Assembly: GCA_023436205.1 (NCBI GenBank)
Contig: JAEZKC010000006.1
Location: 1 to 64,000, forward strand
DNA length: 64,000 bases
DNA from: Fibrobacterota bacterium
GTDB taxonomy: Bacteria; Fibrobacterota; Chitinivibrionia; Chitinivibrionales; Chitinispirillaceae
Direction: 5' to 3'
The notes under the pieces are model-generated. The model did no database searches and had not been told where the DNA came from. It saw nothing but the letters and a program-made list of their open reading frames with translations. Shown here piece by piece: positions 44,713 through 54,442 of the stretch. The position numbers and the translations under genes were made by a program. The first letter of the stretch is position 1. Each line of letters begins with the position of its first letter.

Positions 44713-44736
44713 CTATTTGGTAATATAGCCAAATAG
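44713..44736. promoter_or_regulatory. Operator-like inverted repeat of the second ArsR
   Basis: CTATTTGG (44713-44720) and CCAAATAG (44729-44736) are perfect arms around eight bases, directly upstream of the ArsR start. Compare ATATTTCG-N8-CGAAATAT at 27400. Confidence 0.65.
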
Positions 44737-44854
44737 TGCGTGCGCTGTCAAGTGTAGTGCAGTTTTATTATGCAGGAGGAGATCGCCAAAGACTTCGGAA
44801 GAAATACTTGGAGGTAAAGCGATATTAAGGATCGTGGCAAGAAATGATTCCGAC

Positions 44855-45484
44855 TTAGAGCAGTTCCTCTGTTTTCTGCAGTTTCACTCCCGCCTCTGCC
44901 ATTATCGCCAGTGCCTTCGCTGATTGACTGCTGCTTACACCTGAGCAGGCATCGGTGACTACCACCACGTTTTTGTATCCTAATTTTCTTCGGGCATCCA
45001 GCGCGGAATAGAAAACGCAGTAGTCGGTTGCGATACCGCAGATTACCAGAAGAAAATCTTCACCACCGGTAATGTGATTCACTATGGCATGCATACCGGT
45101 TGCGGTTTTGCGGTCGTTTTCGAAAAAGCCGCTGTAACCGTTTATGTATTCGTGGTACCCGTTACGCACTATGAAATGAATATTGTGGTCGTCGAGGGAG
45201 GGGCGAAATTCGGCTCCCCATGTTTTCTGGACACAGTGGTCAGGCCACAGTACCTGCTCTCCGTAGGGGAGATGTATAGTTTCGTATGGCTTTTTATTAT
45301 GTCGTGAAGCAAAGGAAATGTGGTTTGCCGGGTGCCAGTCTTGCGTGGCGATGGCCCGTTCGAAAGTGCCGCTGTGGAGCATGAGATTAACATTGGGAAT
45401 TATCTGATCTCCAAGCTCAGTAGCCAGAGCACCTCCGGGGCAGAAATCGTTCTGAATATCGGTGACGATGAGAATTCTTTTCAT
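44855..45484 (-). CDS. pncA: Nicotinamidase-like isochorismatase-family hydrolase
   Basis: This 209-residue protein matches nicotinamidase, which turns nicotinamide to nicotinate for NAD salvage. The catalytic Asp is in TDIQNDFCPGGAL (about residue 9), the metal ligands in TQDWHPANHISF and WPDHCVQ, and the catalytic Cys in GIATDYCVFY (about 152). The usual catalytic Lys (in a VxKG context) appears replaced by Asn, in IVRNGYHEYINGYSGFF (about 107). It is therefore uncertain whether it is active as a nicotinamidase. The gene stands alone. Confidence 0.85.
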   Translation of the reverse strand: MKRILIVTDIQNDFCPGGALATELGDQIIPNVNLMLHSGTFERAIATQDWHPANHISFASRHNKKPYETIHLPYGEQVLWPDHCVQKTWGAEFRPSLDDHNIHFIVRNGYHEYINGYSGFFENDRKTATGMHAIVNHITGGEDFLLVICGIATDYCVFYSALDARRKLGYKNVVVVTDACSGVSSSQSAKALAIMAEAGVKLQKTEELL

Positions 45485-45560
45485 GGCTCAATCCGTAGTA
45501 AAAAGAGGGTTACTCGAAGTATAAGCTCCATTACAGCTTATACTATCCTGAACATAAGGC

Positions 45561-45797
45561 TCAGACTTTCTGCTTTGACGCCAGTATACCTCCGAAAGCC
45601 AGCTCAATTGCAGCCAGGAATCGCGTAAGGGTTGGCCTCTTGATAAAGTATTTCATGGATTTTTCCCACCTTTTAGGTCCTTGTGCCCAGAGGCGGGTAT
45701 GGCGTTTTGGGTTTAGGATAGACAGCACGCCATCACCGATCATAAGAATCGCCAGAGTTTCCTTTAGTCGTTTGCCGGCATTTTTTGCTTTTTTCAT
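45561..45797 (-). CDS. Hypothetical small membrane-associated protein
   Basis: This 78-residue basic protein has two hydrophobic stretches, LAILMIGDGVLSILNP (about residues 14-29) and FLAAIELAFGGILA (about 58-72), separated by a polar segment with RHTRLWAQGPKRW. I do not know its function. GGGAGG precedes the ATG at 45797, six bases away; the longer frame to 45830 lacks such a site. Confidence 0.65.
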   Translation of the reverse strand: MKKAKNAGKRLKETLAILMIGDGVLSILNPKRHTRLWAQGPKRWEKSMKYFIKRPTLTRFLAAIELAFGGILASKQKV

Positions 45798-46086
45798 CTT
45801 TGCCTCCCTTCTTCCCGATTGCATTTGCAAAAAGCATTCCTCAGGGCATTGGGTAGTACTGATGAACTTTTTTTATAAAACATGCAATAATTTTTAGTAC
45901 AAAATTCTTTTTTATTGTGCTATTTGATAAAGGTTGTTATATTAAGCTGTGCTACAGTTTCCAGTTTTTCCAATGCTGTTGGGACAAAATCTGGTGAAGT
46001 TTTAAAAGGTAGAATGAAAAAGTATTTAAATTTTTAGAATTAATTTTTAGAACAAAGCCAGTCTACCACCTGTTAAAGGAGTGTTT

Positions 46087-48039
46087 ATGAATTGGACCGC
46101 CTTTACCCTTCTGCTAACTGTTGCAGCCTTTGGTGCAGATGAATTTCAGTGGTCATATTATACCAATATGGATGAGGTACATTCGTTTGTTGAATACAGT
46201 GGAAAAGTATATGTGGGTACCAGTGGAGGGCTGGCCGCCATTTCAAAGATGGATCACTCTGTTGATCATTTTCTCAAATCAGATATTCCCATGACCTCAA
46301 ATGTTGTAACCGCGTTGAATGTCGATTCCATCTCTAACCTTCATGTCTGTACATATGGCAGTTCCTGGAGCAGTGGACGGTCAATTTTCAATGGCTCAAC
46401 ATGGAAACAGGAGGTGGATTCGTTCAGTTTAGGTGTTTCCAATCGTTTTGTCACTTTGCCAGATGGTCAGATTGTGAAAACAACCGCCAATGCGGTAATG
46501 GATAAAGAGGGAAAGCTGTGGCATGCAGGATCAATAGGTCCCTACTATAAAGATGGTCAAACCAATCACACGGTTCTTAATGGATTACCCGGAAACAGCT
46601 TTCTTTATCTTAAGCTTGCAACTGACAGTGAAGGAAATCTGTTCTGTGTGAAAGATTCGTCCATTTACAAGCTAAACGGAGAACAGTGGACTCAGATCGT
46701 CAGCGTTTCCTTTGATAGCCGTTATTTGAGTAGCTTTGCAGTAGCAAAAAATGCTTACTATATCGGAACTAAAGGTGGTAGGATTTATGTAGTGACCGCA
46801 GGTGGTTCAACTCACTACACCAAAGCATCAGGAGAAATTCCATCTGACACCGTATCGCTTCTCTATACCGACAAGTCCGGTCATGTATGGGGAGCCACGA
46901 ATAAGGGAGTCATCTGTCATGATGGAAGTGAGTGGTCTGTTATCGATTTAAATTACTGTGATTTACCATATAATAGTATCGGGCAGATTATTGCTGATTC
47001 TACAGGGAATGTCTGGGCAACCACCATGTCCTATATTCTCAAATTTGACGGAGACAAGTGGCACAAATGGGAAAGTCAGGAAATCGGTCTGTCAGGAACC
47101 GGCGTGATTGCTCTAGTTGCCAATAAAACCGGGGTATATGCTGCAAAGCAAAAAAAGATCATCACCTTCACTGGAGACGCCTGGGAAACCTATGTTGAAA
47201 GCGTACCGGGAGGATCAAACAGTTCCATAATAAGGTTGGGAGCAGATAAGGTCGGAAATCTTTGGTGTGCTGTGGGTACCGACGGTCTGGTCAAGGTGAA
47301 TGATCAGAAAACGTGTACCACACTAAAACCTTCAGTGCTGACCGGTGGGGTCCTTACAGATCACGTAATCGCCATTTCTGTTGACATTTCAAATAATATC
47401 TATTTTGAAACGAATAATCTCAGGTTTGGCAAGGTAAATGGAGAAACGGTAGATGCAATATCTTTTGCTGTTCCACAGATACCGAATGCACTCTCTTTTA
47501 CCGTAGATCATGAGGGAACTTTTTGGCTTGCTGCTTCGAATAGCGGTTTTCTCGCCGACTGGGGAACTGGTTACAATTTTTTCTCTCTGGACGTTATTGA
47601 GCCGTTCGCCTCGACTTTTACCGTCTACATAGACCGAGCTGGGGAGACGTGGATCGGGACTAATTTTGCAGGTCTGGTGCATGGAGCTACCAATGTGAAT
47701 TCTATTGAGGAGTGCACAGTTTTCCGGGCGAATAGCTCCGGACTGAATGGAGATTTACCTACCCTTTTCATAACTGAAGACTTACAGGGAAGCATCTGGT
47801 TAACCGGGAACTACGGGGTTACCAGAATTCGCAGAGATACTGTTAGTGGCATTATCTCCAGACCTGGCAAATCTACCTTAGCCCATACAATTCTTTTCGA
47901 CGGGCAGCAGCTTCTTATTGATCTCCGGGGGAGAATTATGAATGGGGCAAGAGGTTCTCAAATAAAGGGTTCTGCGGGAGTGTATATCAGCTCTGATCTG
48001 CAGGGTACCGGGAGAATTGTACGGATCAGGAAACGCTGA
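46087..48039 (+). CDS. Secreted beta-propeller protein
   Basis: This 650-residue protein has a signal peptide (FTLLLTVAAFGA). The rest consists of repeated propeller blades of the two-component-regulator propeller type (for example VYVGTSGGLAAIS, GHVWGATNKGVICHDG, GNLWCAVGTDGLVKV, GETWIGTNFAGLVHG). There is no kinase or sorting-like domain, so it is a free extracytoplasmic propeller. The end has GTGRIVRIRKR. It may bind a ligand or partner, but none is indicated. AAAGGAG precedes the ATG at 46087; the GTG at 46081 is less likely. Confidence 0.75.
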   Translation: MNWTAFTLLLTVAAFGADEFQWSYYTNMDEVHSFVEYSGKVYVGTSGGLAAISKMDHSVDHFLKSDIPMTSNVVTALNVDSISNLHVCTYGSSWSSGRSIFNGSTWKQEVDSFSLGVSNRFVTLPDGQIVKTTANAVMDKEGKLWHAGSIGPYYKDGQTNHTVLNGLPGNSFLYLKLATDSEGNLFCVKDSSIYKLNGEQWTQIVSVSFDSRYLSSFAVAKNAYYIGTKGGRIYVVTAGGSTHYTKASGEIPSDTVSLLYTDKSGHVWGATNKGVICHDGSEWSVIDLNYCDLPYNSIGQIIADSTGNVWATTMSYILKFDGDKWHKWESQEIGLSGTGVIALVANKTGVYAAKQKKIITFTGDAWETYVESVPGGSNSSIIRLGADKVGNLWCAVGTDGLVKVNDQKTCTTLKPSVLTGGVLTDHVIAISVDISNNIYFETNNLRFGKVNGETVDAISFAVPQIPNALSFTVDHEGTFWLAASNSGFLADWGTGYNFFSLDVIEPFASTFTVYIDRAGETWIGTNFAGLVHGATNVNSIEECTVFRANSSGLNGDLPTLFITEDLQGSIWLTGNYGVTRIRRDTVSGIISRPGKSTLAHTILFDGQQLLIDLRGRIMNGARGSQIKGSAGVYISSDLQGTGRIVRIRKR

Positions 48040-48068
48040 TCGCAGAGGCGAATCAACCTTCCTCATTT

Positions 48069-48119
48069 CCTCAAAGCTGAAAAGGGATCATATTCCTAAT
48101 TCATCTTTGAGGGCTTTTT
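48069..48119 (+). terminator. Possible terminator after the propeller gene
   Basis: CCTCAAAG (48069-48076) and CTTTGAGG (48105-48112) are inverted, with a smaller stem AGGGA/TTCCT in the loop, followed by GCTTTTT. The loop is long, so this is only a fair candidate. The remaining bases to 48370 hold nothing I can support. Confidence 0.4.
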
Positions 48120-48370
48120 CATAAGAATCTCCCCCTTTTGTCCCGTTCTGTAAGTATTACCAGTGATTCTTTACCGGGGAATCACAAACCACGGTTCCGC
48201 GAGAAGTAGAGAAAGTCCCAATTTAAATTAATCCCGAAACAAGGTTATGCTTACCCCTGACCGTGCAAAGATTGTACCTGAGAAATGAATTTCGTTCAGA
48301 TTGGAAATTGGCATTGAAAATGAGCTATTTTTAGTATTTATAATGTATTACCCCAATTTAGCAGGATACT

Positions 48371-49351
48371 ATGAGTACTTACGAACAGTTCAAGTCCCTC
48401 ATGAGGGCCAGAAAGTATCAGGAAGCCGTTTCCATGGCAGAACAGGAAGCTCATAGCGGGGCCTCACCCAATCCGTTCTGGCTAAACCAGCAGGCTTTGG
48501 GGCTGATGCGGCAGGGAAGCTACTCTGCGGCAGTGGAAATTTGTAACAAAGCTCTGACGCTTCAGCCTGAAAATTCATTCGCCTTGTTGTTCCGGTCTGA
48601 TGCGCTATTGCACCTGAATGAATTTTCCAAGGCGCTCACCGGATATGAAGAGGCGCTCAGGGACCACAAAGTAGCTGACAGAGCTCGCGTAGGCATTCTT
48701 AATTGTCTTGTACAGCTAAAGGAATGGGAGAGGGCACTTTCGGTTCTTGCTCAGGGCAACAGCGCCGATCAGGAGATGTTCTCATTTAAAGTCAAAGCAC
48801 TTGTCGGTCTGAACCGCAATGATGAAGCTATGAAGATTTGTCAGGAATGGCTCAAGGTATCACCTGACAACAAGGCTGCACTCTGGCATATGGTCAATCT
48901 GGAAGTGGCAGTGAGCGGACTTGAAGCGGTGCGCATAAAATATGAGAAGCTGGCAAAAATTCCTTCGAGGCCTCCAGTTTACGGAGAGATTTACGCTTCC
49001 CTGTGCCGTAAAGCCGGCAAGATGGATAAGGCGATCGGGCAGTACGAAAAACTGGAAGCGAAAACGACTGAACCCTCGGTAATGCGTCAGAAGGCGTTTG
49101 CTCTTGCCAAGTCCGGTCACGAACTGGAGGCCATTCCGATACTTGAAGAGCTGCTGCGGGTCGATCCTAATAATCTGTATCTGCACTCTTCATATCAGGG
49201 TGCGTGTCGCCGCTCCTCGAACCTTGAACGGGCCTGGCGTTTTTATCATGAACTTTACACGTTGCATCCTGATAACAAGTCCCTGATCGGACGTACAAAA
49301 AAAATACAGAAGGAGCTTGAGGCTGCTTCCGGTAAGGATGGTTCAGTTTGA
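48371..49351 (+). CDS. TPR-repeat protein coupled to the ATPase gene
   Basis: This 326-residue, probably cytoplasmic protein is built from about nine tetratricopeptide repeats (for example AVEICNKALTLQPENSFALL, AIPILEELLRVDPNNLYLHS). TPR arrays bind protein partners. The stop codon overlaps the TTG start of the large ATPase (TTGA, 49348-49351), so the two are translationally coupled and likely form a complex. AGGA lies five bases before the ATG. Confidence 0.88.
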   Translation: MSTYEQFKSLMRARKYQEAVSMAEQEAHSGASPNPFWLNQQALGLMRQGSYSAAVEICNKALTLQPENSFALLFRSDALLHLNEFSKALTGYEEALRDHKVADRARVGILNCLVQLKEWERALSVLAQGNSADQEMFSFKVKALVGLNRNDEAMKICQEWLKVSPDNKAALWHMVNLEVAVSGLEAVRIKYEKLAKIPSRPPVYGEIYASLCRKAGKMDKAIGQYEKLEAKTTEPSVMRQKAFALAKSGHELEAIPILEELLRVDPNNLYLHSSYQGACRRSSNLERAWRFYHELYTLHPDNKSLIGRTKKIQKELEAASGKDGSV

Positions 49352-52300
49352 TTGAGAATGTGCGCATCGGGGATTTGATCGAGGTCCCTTCGGTACAAAC
49401 AGTAATCCGACTTGAAAGCGGCAAGAAAATATCTGAAGAGATTGTCGACTCCTTTGTATTTACTTCCGAGGTGGAATCGCATATACATGTTTTCTCTCAG
49501 TCGCTCATGCGCAATGAGGGGCAGGGATATTTTCTTCAGGGCGACTTCGGGTCCGGGAAAAGTCATTTCCTTTCAGCACTTTCAGCCTGGCTTCAGAGTG
49601 GGGCTGGAAGCGAACTGCTCACACGTCAGCATCATGGGTTGACCCGGCTTAAGGATAATGGCCGGTCTTTTCTTTCAGTCCCGGTATCCCTCGTTAACTT
49701 TCGTGGTAACACTCCGCTTGAGAACATCATTGCCGATGCTCTTGAAGAAGAGATGCATCGATGCGGTATTGATGTTGTAGTTTCTCAAAAAAGTCAATTC
49801 TTACTTTTTCTCAGACAAGTGCTCAAAGACAAAACTCTTGCTACGGAATTCTGCCGCAGCTCAGGTGGACAGAGTGAGAACGTGATGCAGTGGATAGATG
49901 ATAATCCGCTTGAAGCTTACAGCACGGGGCTGCTTTTCGCGAAGAGTAAAGGTATTGAGTCCTCTTTTATTTTCAGCGGACAGAGAAATGAACTTTTCAC
50001 CAATGCTGTGGATGCAGTTGCTGACGCTGGCTTTTCCGGGGTGGTGTTACTGATTGACGAACTTTCAGAGTTCTTCCGTTCCAAACCCGACAGCCCTTCT
50101 CTCAATGAAGACGCCCGTACTTTGCAGCTTCTGGGTGAAATCAGCAGAAACAGACCATTCTGGATCATTGCCGCCGTTCAGGAAAGTGTGGAGCGCACCG
50201 GAGATATCGCTCAATCCACTTTCCGCAAAATCAAAGACCGGTTTCCGCACAAAATGCATCTGTCTACTTTGCATATACGAGACCTTATCTCCAAACGGCT
50301 GGTCAGGCTAAAACCCGATAGCGAATCGAACATCTTCGAAATACATCAGAGTTACTGCAGTCACTTCCCGGGATTCAAAGCAAATCCCACCCTGTTCCGA
50401 AATATCTACCCTGTACATCCACTGACACTTTCACTACTGGAGGGGTTAGGTGACCTCTTCTCTCAGCACAGGGGTATAGTCGATTTCGTTCATTCCAGGG
50501 TGGCCGGTGACCCTTCAAGAGGTATAGAAGGTATACTTGACAGACCTTGTACGGAGCTTCTCTCACCTGACGCCATTTACGAGCATTTCTCCTCCCGTAT
50601 AGCTGAATACTCCTCCTTCCATATCTATCCTTCTCAAGTGGTACCTCATCTGGATCAGTTGATAGGGGAGATTCTTGAAGATGAGGAAGACCAGGTTCTG
50701 GCACGTAAACTGATTCGGATTCTGGTGCTGTATGCCATTCACCCCATAGCTTCTCCACCAAACGCCAGTATGCTTGCGGAGCTGGTTTCCTGCATGCTTT
50801 CTTTTCAGGATTCACAGGCCAACGTGCAGTATGTTGCCGAGGTGCTTCTTGATCCGCTGGTTGAGAAAAGCCGCTTTCTAGTCAAGAATGAGTCCCGCTC
50901 CGGGGATGTTGCTGATACTACCTATTCCATCACGACCAGGGAGGATCAGGGTAAGATCCTTCGCATGAGAATTGAACGGGTCATTAAGGATATGGGTAGT
51001 GATGATTCAAGACTTTACAATATTCCACTTTCTGAGATGCCTGAATCGTTTTCCTGGCCCGGACCGGCTGTTTGGAATGGCCATGTCGAGCGCACCATTA
51101 CCTGGCGCCAAAGTGTTCGTAAAGCTTCAGTCTTCTTTGTTCAGTCAGGAAATGAAGAGATTGTTTCGAGACAGATTGAATCTCTGCTGGCTGATGGAAA
51201 TATCGACTTTACTTTGGTGATATGTACTCAGACTATATCGCTTCAGAATCCTCATACAGCTCTGTGGCAAATCGACTTCAATGATGCTGACAAGTCCGTT
51301 CTCAAGGAGTATTTTGCCTGCAGGACCATTGCCGCCGACTTGAAGGAAAAGAACCCGGCAGACCTTCCTTTGATTCCTCAGATTGCAGAGCAGATTCGCA
51401 AGCTTGAACCAGCGGTCAGGCAGATAGTGCTTCAGCAGATTTATGGTGGCAAATACAGTCTTTCCAATCTGGATCTTGAGCCTGCCGCCAGGCAGCTTAA
51501 GAGGTTTGATCGAATTCTGGAAGTTGTTGGAGAGCAGCTTCTGGAGACTCGCTATCCCAGGTTTAAAGAGATTGCTTCCCGTGGATTGCCGCCTTCCCTT
51601 CGCATTTACCAGCGCATCTTTGAGGAGTTTATCTGTGTTGGATCCATAGGCATGAGGGAAGCGCGAAGTGTGGGGCTGGCTGATCTCATTGAAACGCTAG
51701 CGGTACCGCTCGGAATAGTCGATGTAAAGGCCGGTTCCTATTTGGTTTCTCCCAATCCGGCCGGCAATCAGTTTTTGTCCTATTTCTTAAGTCAGATTCC
51801 ATCAAGCGGGAATATCCCTCTCCGGAGTCTTATGAGAGAACTTTCAACAGGACCCTACGGAGTACCTCGTGAGCTGACATCTTTTCTTCTCTGTTCCCTT
51901 GCTTATTGCGGTCATATTTCACTTATTAGCCGAGGACGCAGTCTATCACTTGATTACATTAAGCTGACTACGGTCGATCAGGTGGATGCTGTTGCCTGCG
52001 GAGAGATCATCAGCCAGGCAGACCGGGAAACAATACTTGAATCCTGCCCCTTTTTGCTTTCAAGCGGGGGTTCGGCTGATTCTTTCGGATTGCGGCAACA
52101 GAGGGAGGCCTGGCAGGCGGTATTAAAATTCAAGACGAGTGCAGGCAATCTTGTTTCCGAGCTGCAAAGAAGAATTCAGACGCTTTCAGGCTACTCCGCA
52201 TTCAGCTACCTTGATCTGGATGAAAAACTTGCTCATTGCGAAGCATTGACAGCAGTACTGGAAGAGATAAAAGTTTCCTATTCAGCTCGGGAAGGGCTTG

Positions 52301-54315
52301 AGCGCTTTCTTCAGGCCTGGAGAGAGAGCGGATTGAAATCTGAAATATACGAGTCTCTTAAACAGGTGCATCGGTTTCTGAGCAGACATGCCGAACGCAT
52401 GGTTTTTGTCAATCACTATATTAATCATCGATCGGTAATTGATGCTGCGGCGGAGAACAGGCAGATAGGAGAATTCAGAGAAGCGCTGGCGGTTATGCTT
52501 CGTACCCCCGAAATAATGATCTTGCCCGATGAAGGGGAGGGGCTTCAGTGCGCCTTTGAGCGGTTTCGGGAATCTTACGGCCCGCTTTATATAAAGAAAC
52601 ATGCTCTTGCTCAGAAAGTAAAAGGGCGCACACCTTTAACAAAAAACACTTCCCGATCTCTCAAGGTTATTAGAAGTCTTGCTTCGGTTCCTTCGTTAGA
52701 CCGGCCACGAGGTGCTCAGCAGCTCCTGGATCAAATTGAGGCCCCTGTCGACCATCTCTGTAATCGTAATGTGGCGGAGGAGCTTCTCCGGTCTCCTGTT
52801 TGCGGATGCGGATATCAGTACGGGAGTGTCATAGAAAAGAGCGCTACCCTGGATCCTGAAGCCGAAGCTGACCGTATTTTAAGGGAGTATCACGCTATTT
52901 TAGGTGGAGCCGATGTCCTTGAGTCCCTTTCCGCTCGCGCATTTGCTTTGCGCGATACTAACAGTGCAGTAAGCGAGCGACTTCAAAAACTGCATGCATT
53001 CATTCGGGATAATGAAAATCAGGATACAGTTACTCTTCGTGATCTGCTTGACGAAGTCACCGTCCGGGAAATATCCTTCGCTCTTTCGGGGCGGACTCGT
53101 ATCGAGTGCAAAGAGCTAAAAACACTCCTTGCAGAACTGTCCGGAAGGCGTCTTACTCCGTCGAGAATTCGGGAAATTGTCGAGCTCTGGATCGGGAACA
53201 CCACCGGAGATACGATTCTGTCCATTGATCAAAGCGGGTTTGACCAGAGTTACAGCAGAACTGACCCTGTTATCTGGCCTTGCATTCACGGGGAACTGTT
53301 CGGCGGTGTTGTGAAGGAGCAGAAAATGTCGGCGCAGCAGGCTGCTGCACTCGCGGCTGAGCTGGAACAGAAGTATCCTTCCGATTCTTTGATTCAGTCT
53401 TTCAACCGAATGAGCATTGATGGGTTAGTCGATTTCACAACCAGAGAACCTCTTCATTTACAGGCGCTTCAGAGTGCATTCACTGTTTTAGTATCAAGAA
53501 TTCTGCAGAGTCCTGAATCGCTCACTCTGAATTATTGCGGCTCACGGTTTCTTGAGGAATCGGAAGCCGGGCGCATTAATTACAGATTGTCTGCTTTAAA
53601 GCGCATCTGCAGTTTACTGCGTCAAACTTATCCCGACCGCTTGAAATCAAGGCTGGAAGCATCTGTTTTGTATACTGATTCGTGGACCTCATCCAGACTG
53701 AAATCAGAAATTCTGTCCATTATTGATAATGTGGAAAAAGAGGGCGATGACTGGTTTTTATCTCTCCCTGCGGTAAAACCTTTGCAGTTTACAGATCCGG
53801 TCACGGTTATTCTGGTGGATGCTGTTCCGGTTGATGTCTGGCTCGAAGTATTCTCTGCCAATAAGCATCTTTTCCAGAAAAGTATATCAGGGTGGTTTCG
53901 GGCAACTGCTCCCAGTCATACAGTCGATTGTATAAATGAAATTTTCGGGCTGCCCCAAGAAAAAGACCCCGCAACGGAGCTTTTTTCCCGGGGGGTAGAT
54001 TACGTGAATATAAGCGGTGATGAAGATCGTCTATGGTCTGATGTCGTACCTCCTGCAAGAGCTGATGTTCCTCAACTGATACGATTATCTCTGTTTGACA
54101 AACAAGCTCATTCCAATGGGCGTCTCTCCGAAATGCCTCTTTTGCTTTCGAATCTTCTGTCCAGAAATCTTCCCTCTCTGGTTGAGGCATCCCTGGATAC
54201 CAAACGCAAACTCTTGCTTACATCCGACCATGGTTTATCCTTTGGTGCAAAAGGACTTTACCATGGCAGCGGGGGTCTTTTCGAGCAGACGATATTCAGG
54301 TCTTTATGGTCCTGA
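49348..54315 (+). CDS. Giant BrxC/PglY-like (DUF6079-type) ATPase fused to a PglZ-like domain
   Basis: This 1655-residue protein opens like DUF6079/BrxC-type ATPases (RIGDLIEVPSVQTVIRL). Walker A GDFGSGKS lies at residues 65-72 and Walker B VVLLIDELSEFF at 232-243, followed by a sensor-like region (PFWIIAAVQES). A long helical middle has one CGCGY Cys pair (about 1150). The last part (about 1483-1655) looks like the PglZ alkaline-phosphatase fold: VTVILVDAVPVDVWLEVF, a Thr/His loop (RATAPSHTVDCI), LLLTSDHG (about 1622) and YHGSGGLFEQTIF. In BREX systems these activities are on separate proteins. There is no pglX methyltransferase, brxA, brxB or brxL nearby, so this is not a standard BREX locus. 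The start TTG is coupled to the TPR gene; a GTG at 49360 is the alternative. Confidence 0.8.
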   Translation: MIENVRIGDLIEVPSVQTVIRLESGKKISEEIVDSFVFTSEVESHIHVFSQSLMRNEGQGYFLQGDFGSGKSHFLSALSAWLQSGAGSELLTRQHHGLTRLKDNGRSFLSVPVSLVNFRGNTPLENIIADALEEEMHRCGIDVVVSQKSQFLLFLRQVLKDKTLATEFCRSSGGQSENVMQWIDDNPLEAYSTGLLFAKSKGIESSFIFSGQRNELFTNAVDAVADAGFSGVVLLIDELSEFFRSKPDSPSLNEDARTLQLLGEISRNRPFWIIAAVQESVERTGDIAQSTFRKIKDRFPHKMHLSTLHIRDLISKRLVRLKPDSESNIFEIHQSYCSHFPGFKANPTLFRNIYPVHPLTLSLLEGLGDLFSQHRGIVDFVHSRVAGDPSRGIEGILDRPCTELLSPDAIYEHFSSRIAEYSSFHIYPSQVVPHLDQLIGEILEDEEDQVLARKLIRILVLYAIHPIASPPNASMLAELVSCMLSFQDSQANVQYVAEVLLDPLVEKSRFLVKNESRSGDVADTTYSITTREDQGKILRMRIERVIKDMGSDDSRLYNIPLSEMPESFSWPGPAVWNGHVERTITWRQSVRKASVFFVQSGNEEIVSRQIESLLADGNIDFTLVICTQTISLQNPHTALWQIDFNDADKSVLKEYFACRTIAADLKEKNPADLPLIPQIAEQIRKLEPAVRQIVLQQIYGGKYSLSNLDLEPAARQLKRFDRILEVVGEQLLETRYPRFKEIASRGLPPSLRIYQRIFEEFICVGSIGMREARSVGLADLIETLAVPLGIVDVKAGSYLVSPNPAGNQFLSYFLSQIPSSGNIPLRSLMRELSTGPYGVPRELTSFLLCSLAYCGHISLISRGRSLSLDYIKLTTVDQVDAVACGEIISQADRETILESCPFLLSSGGSADSFGLRQQREAWQAVLKFKTSAGNLVSELQRRIQTLSGYSAFSYLDLDEKLAHCEALTAVLEEIKVSYSAREGLERFLQAWRESGLKSEIYESLKQVHRFLSRHAERMVFVNHYINHRSVIDAAAENRQIGEFREALAVMLRTPEIMILPDEGEGLQCAFERFRESYGPLYIKKHALAQKVKGRTPLTKNTSRSLKVIRSLASVPSLDRPRGAQQLLDQIEAPVDHLCNRNVAEELLRSPVCGCGYQYGSVIEKSATLDPEAEADRILREYHAILGGADVLESLSARAFALRDTNSAVSERLQKLHAFIRDNENQDTVTLRDLLDEVTVREISFALSGRTRIECKELKTLLAELSGRRLTPSRIREIVELWIGNTTGDTILSIDQSGFDQSYSRTDPVIWPCIHGELFGGVVKEQKMSAQQAAALAAELEQKYPSDSLIQSFNRMSIDGLVDFTTREPLHLQALQSAFTVLVSRILQSPESLTLNYCGSRFLEESEAGRINYRLSALKRICSLLRQTYPDRLKSRLEASVLYTDSWTSSRLKSEILSIIDNVEKEGDDWFLSLPAVKPLQFTDPVTVILVDAVPVDVWLEVFSANKHLFQKSISGWFRATAPSHTVDCINEIFGLPQEKDPATELFSRGVDYVNISGDEDRLWSDVVPPARADVPQLIRLSLFDKQAHSNGRLSEMPLLLSNLLSRNLPSLVEASLDTKRKLLLTSDHGLSFGAKGLYHGSGGLFEQTIFRSLWS

Positions 54316-54442
54316 GCATTTTAGGGGTTTGATAATAAGCGCATAATGTGTTGATAACTTGCACCGTTAATTATTAAAATGACAGCCCTCTTTCCCCAGT
54401 TGAAATTCATGGAATTGATACATCCTTAAGGTCGGGTCTCCC

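Noticed and set aside
48371..54315. Complete BREX or DISARM locus
   Set aside because: Only an ATPase/PglZ-like protein and a TPR protein are present; no DNA methyltransferase, BrxA, BrxB, BrxL or helicase gene lies in the window.
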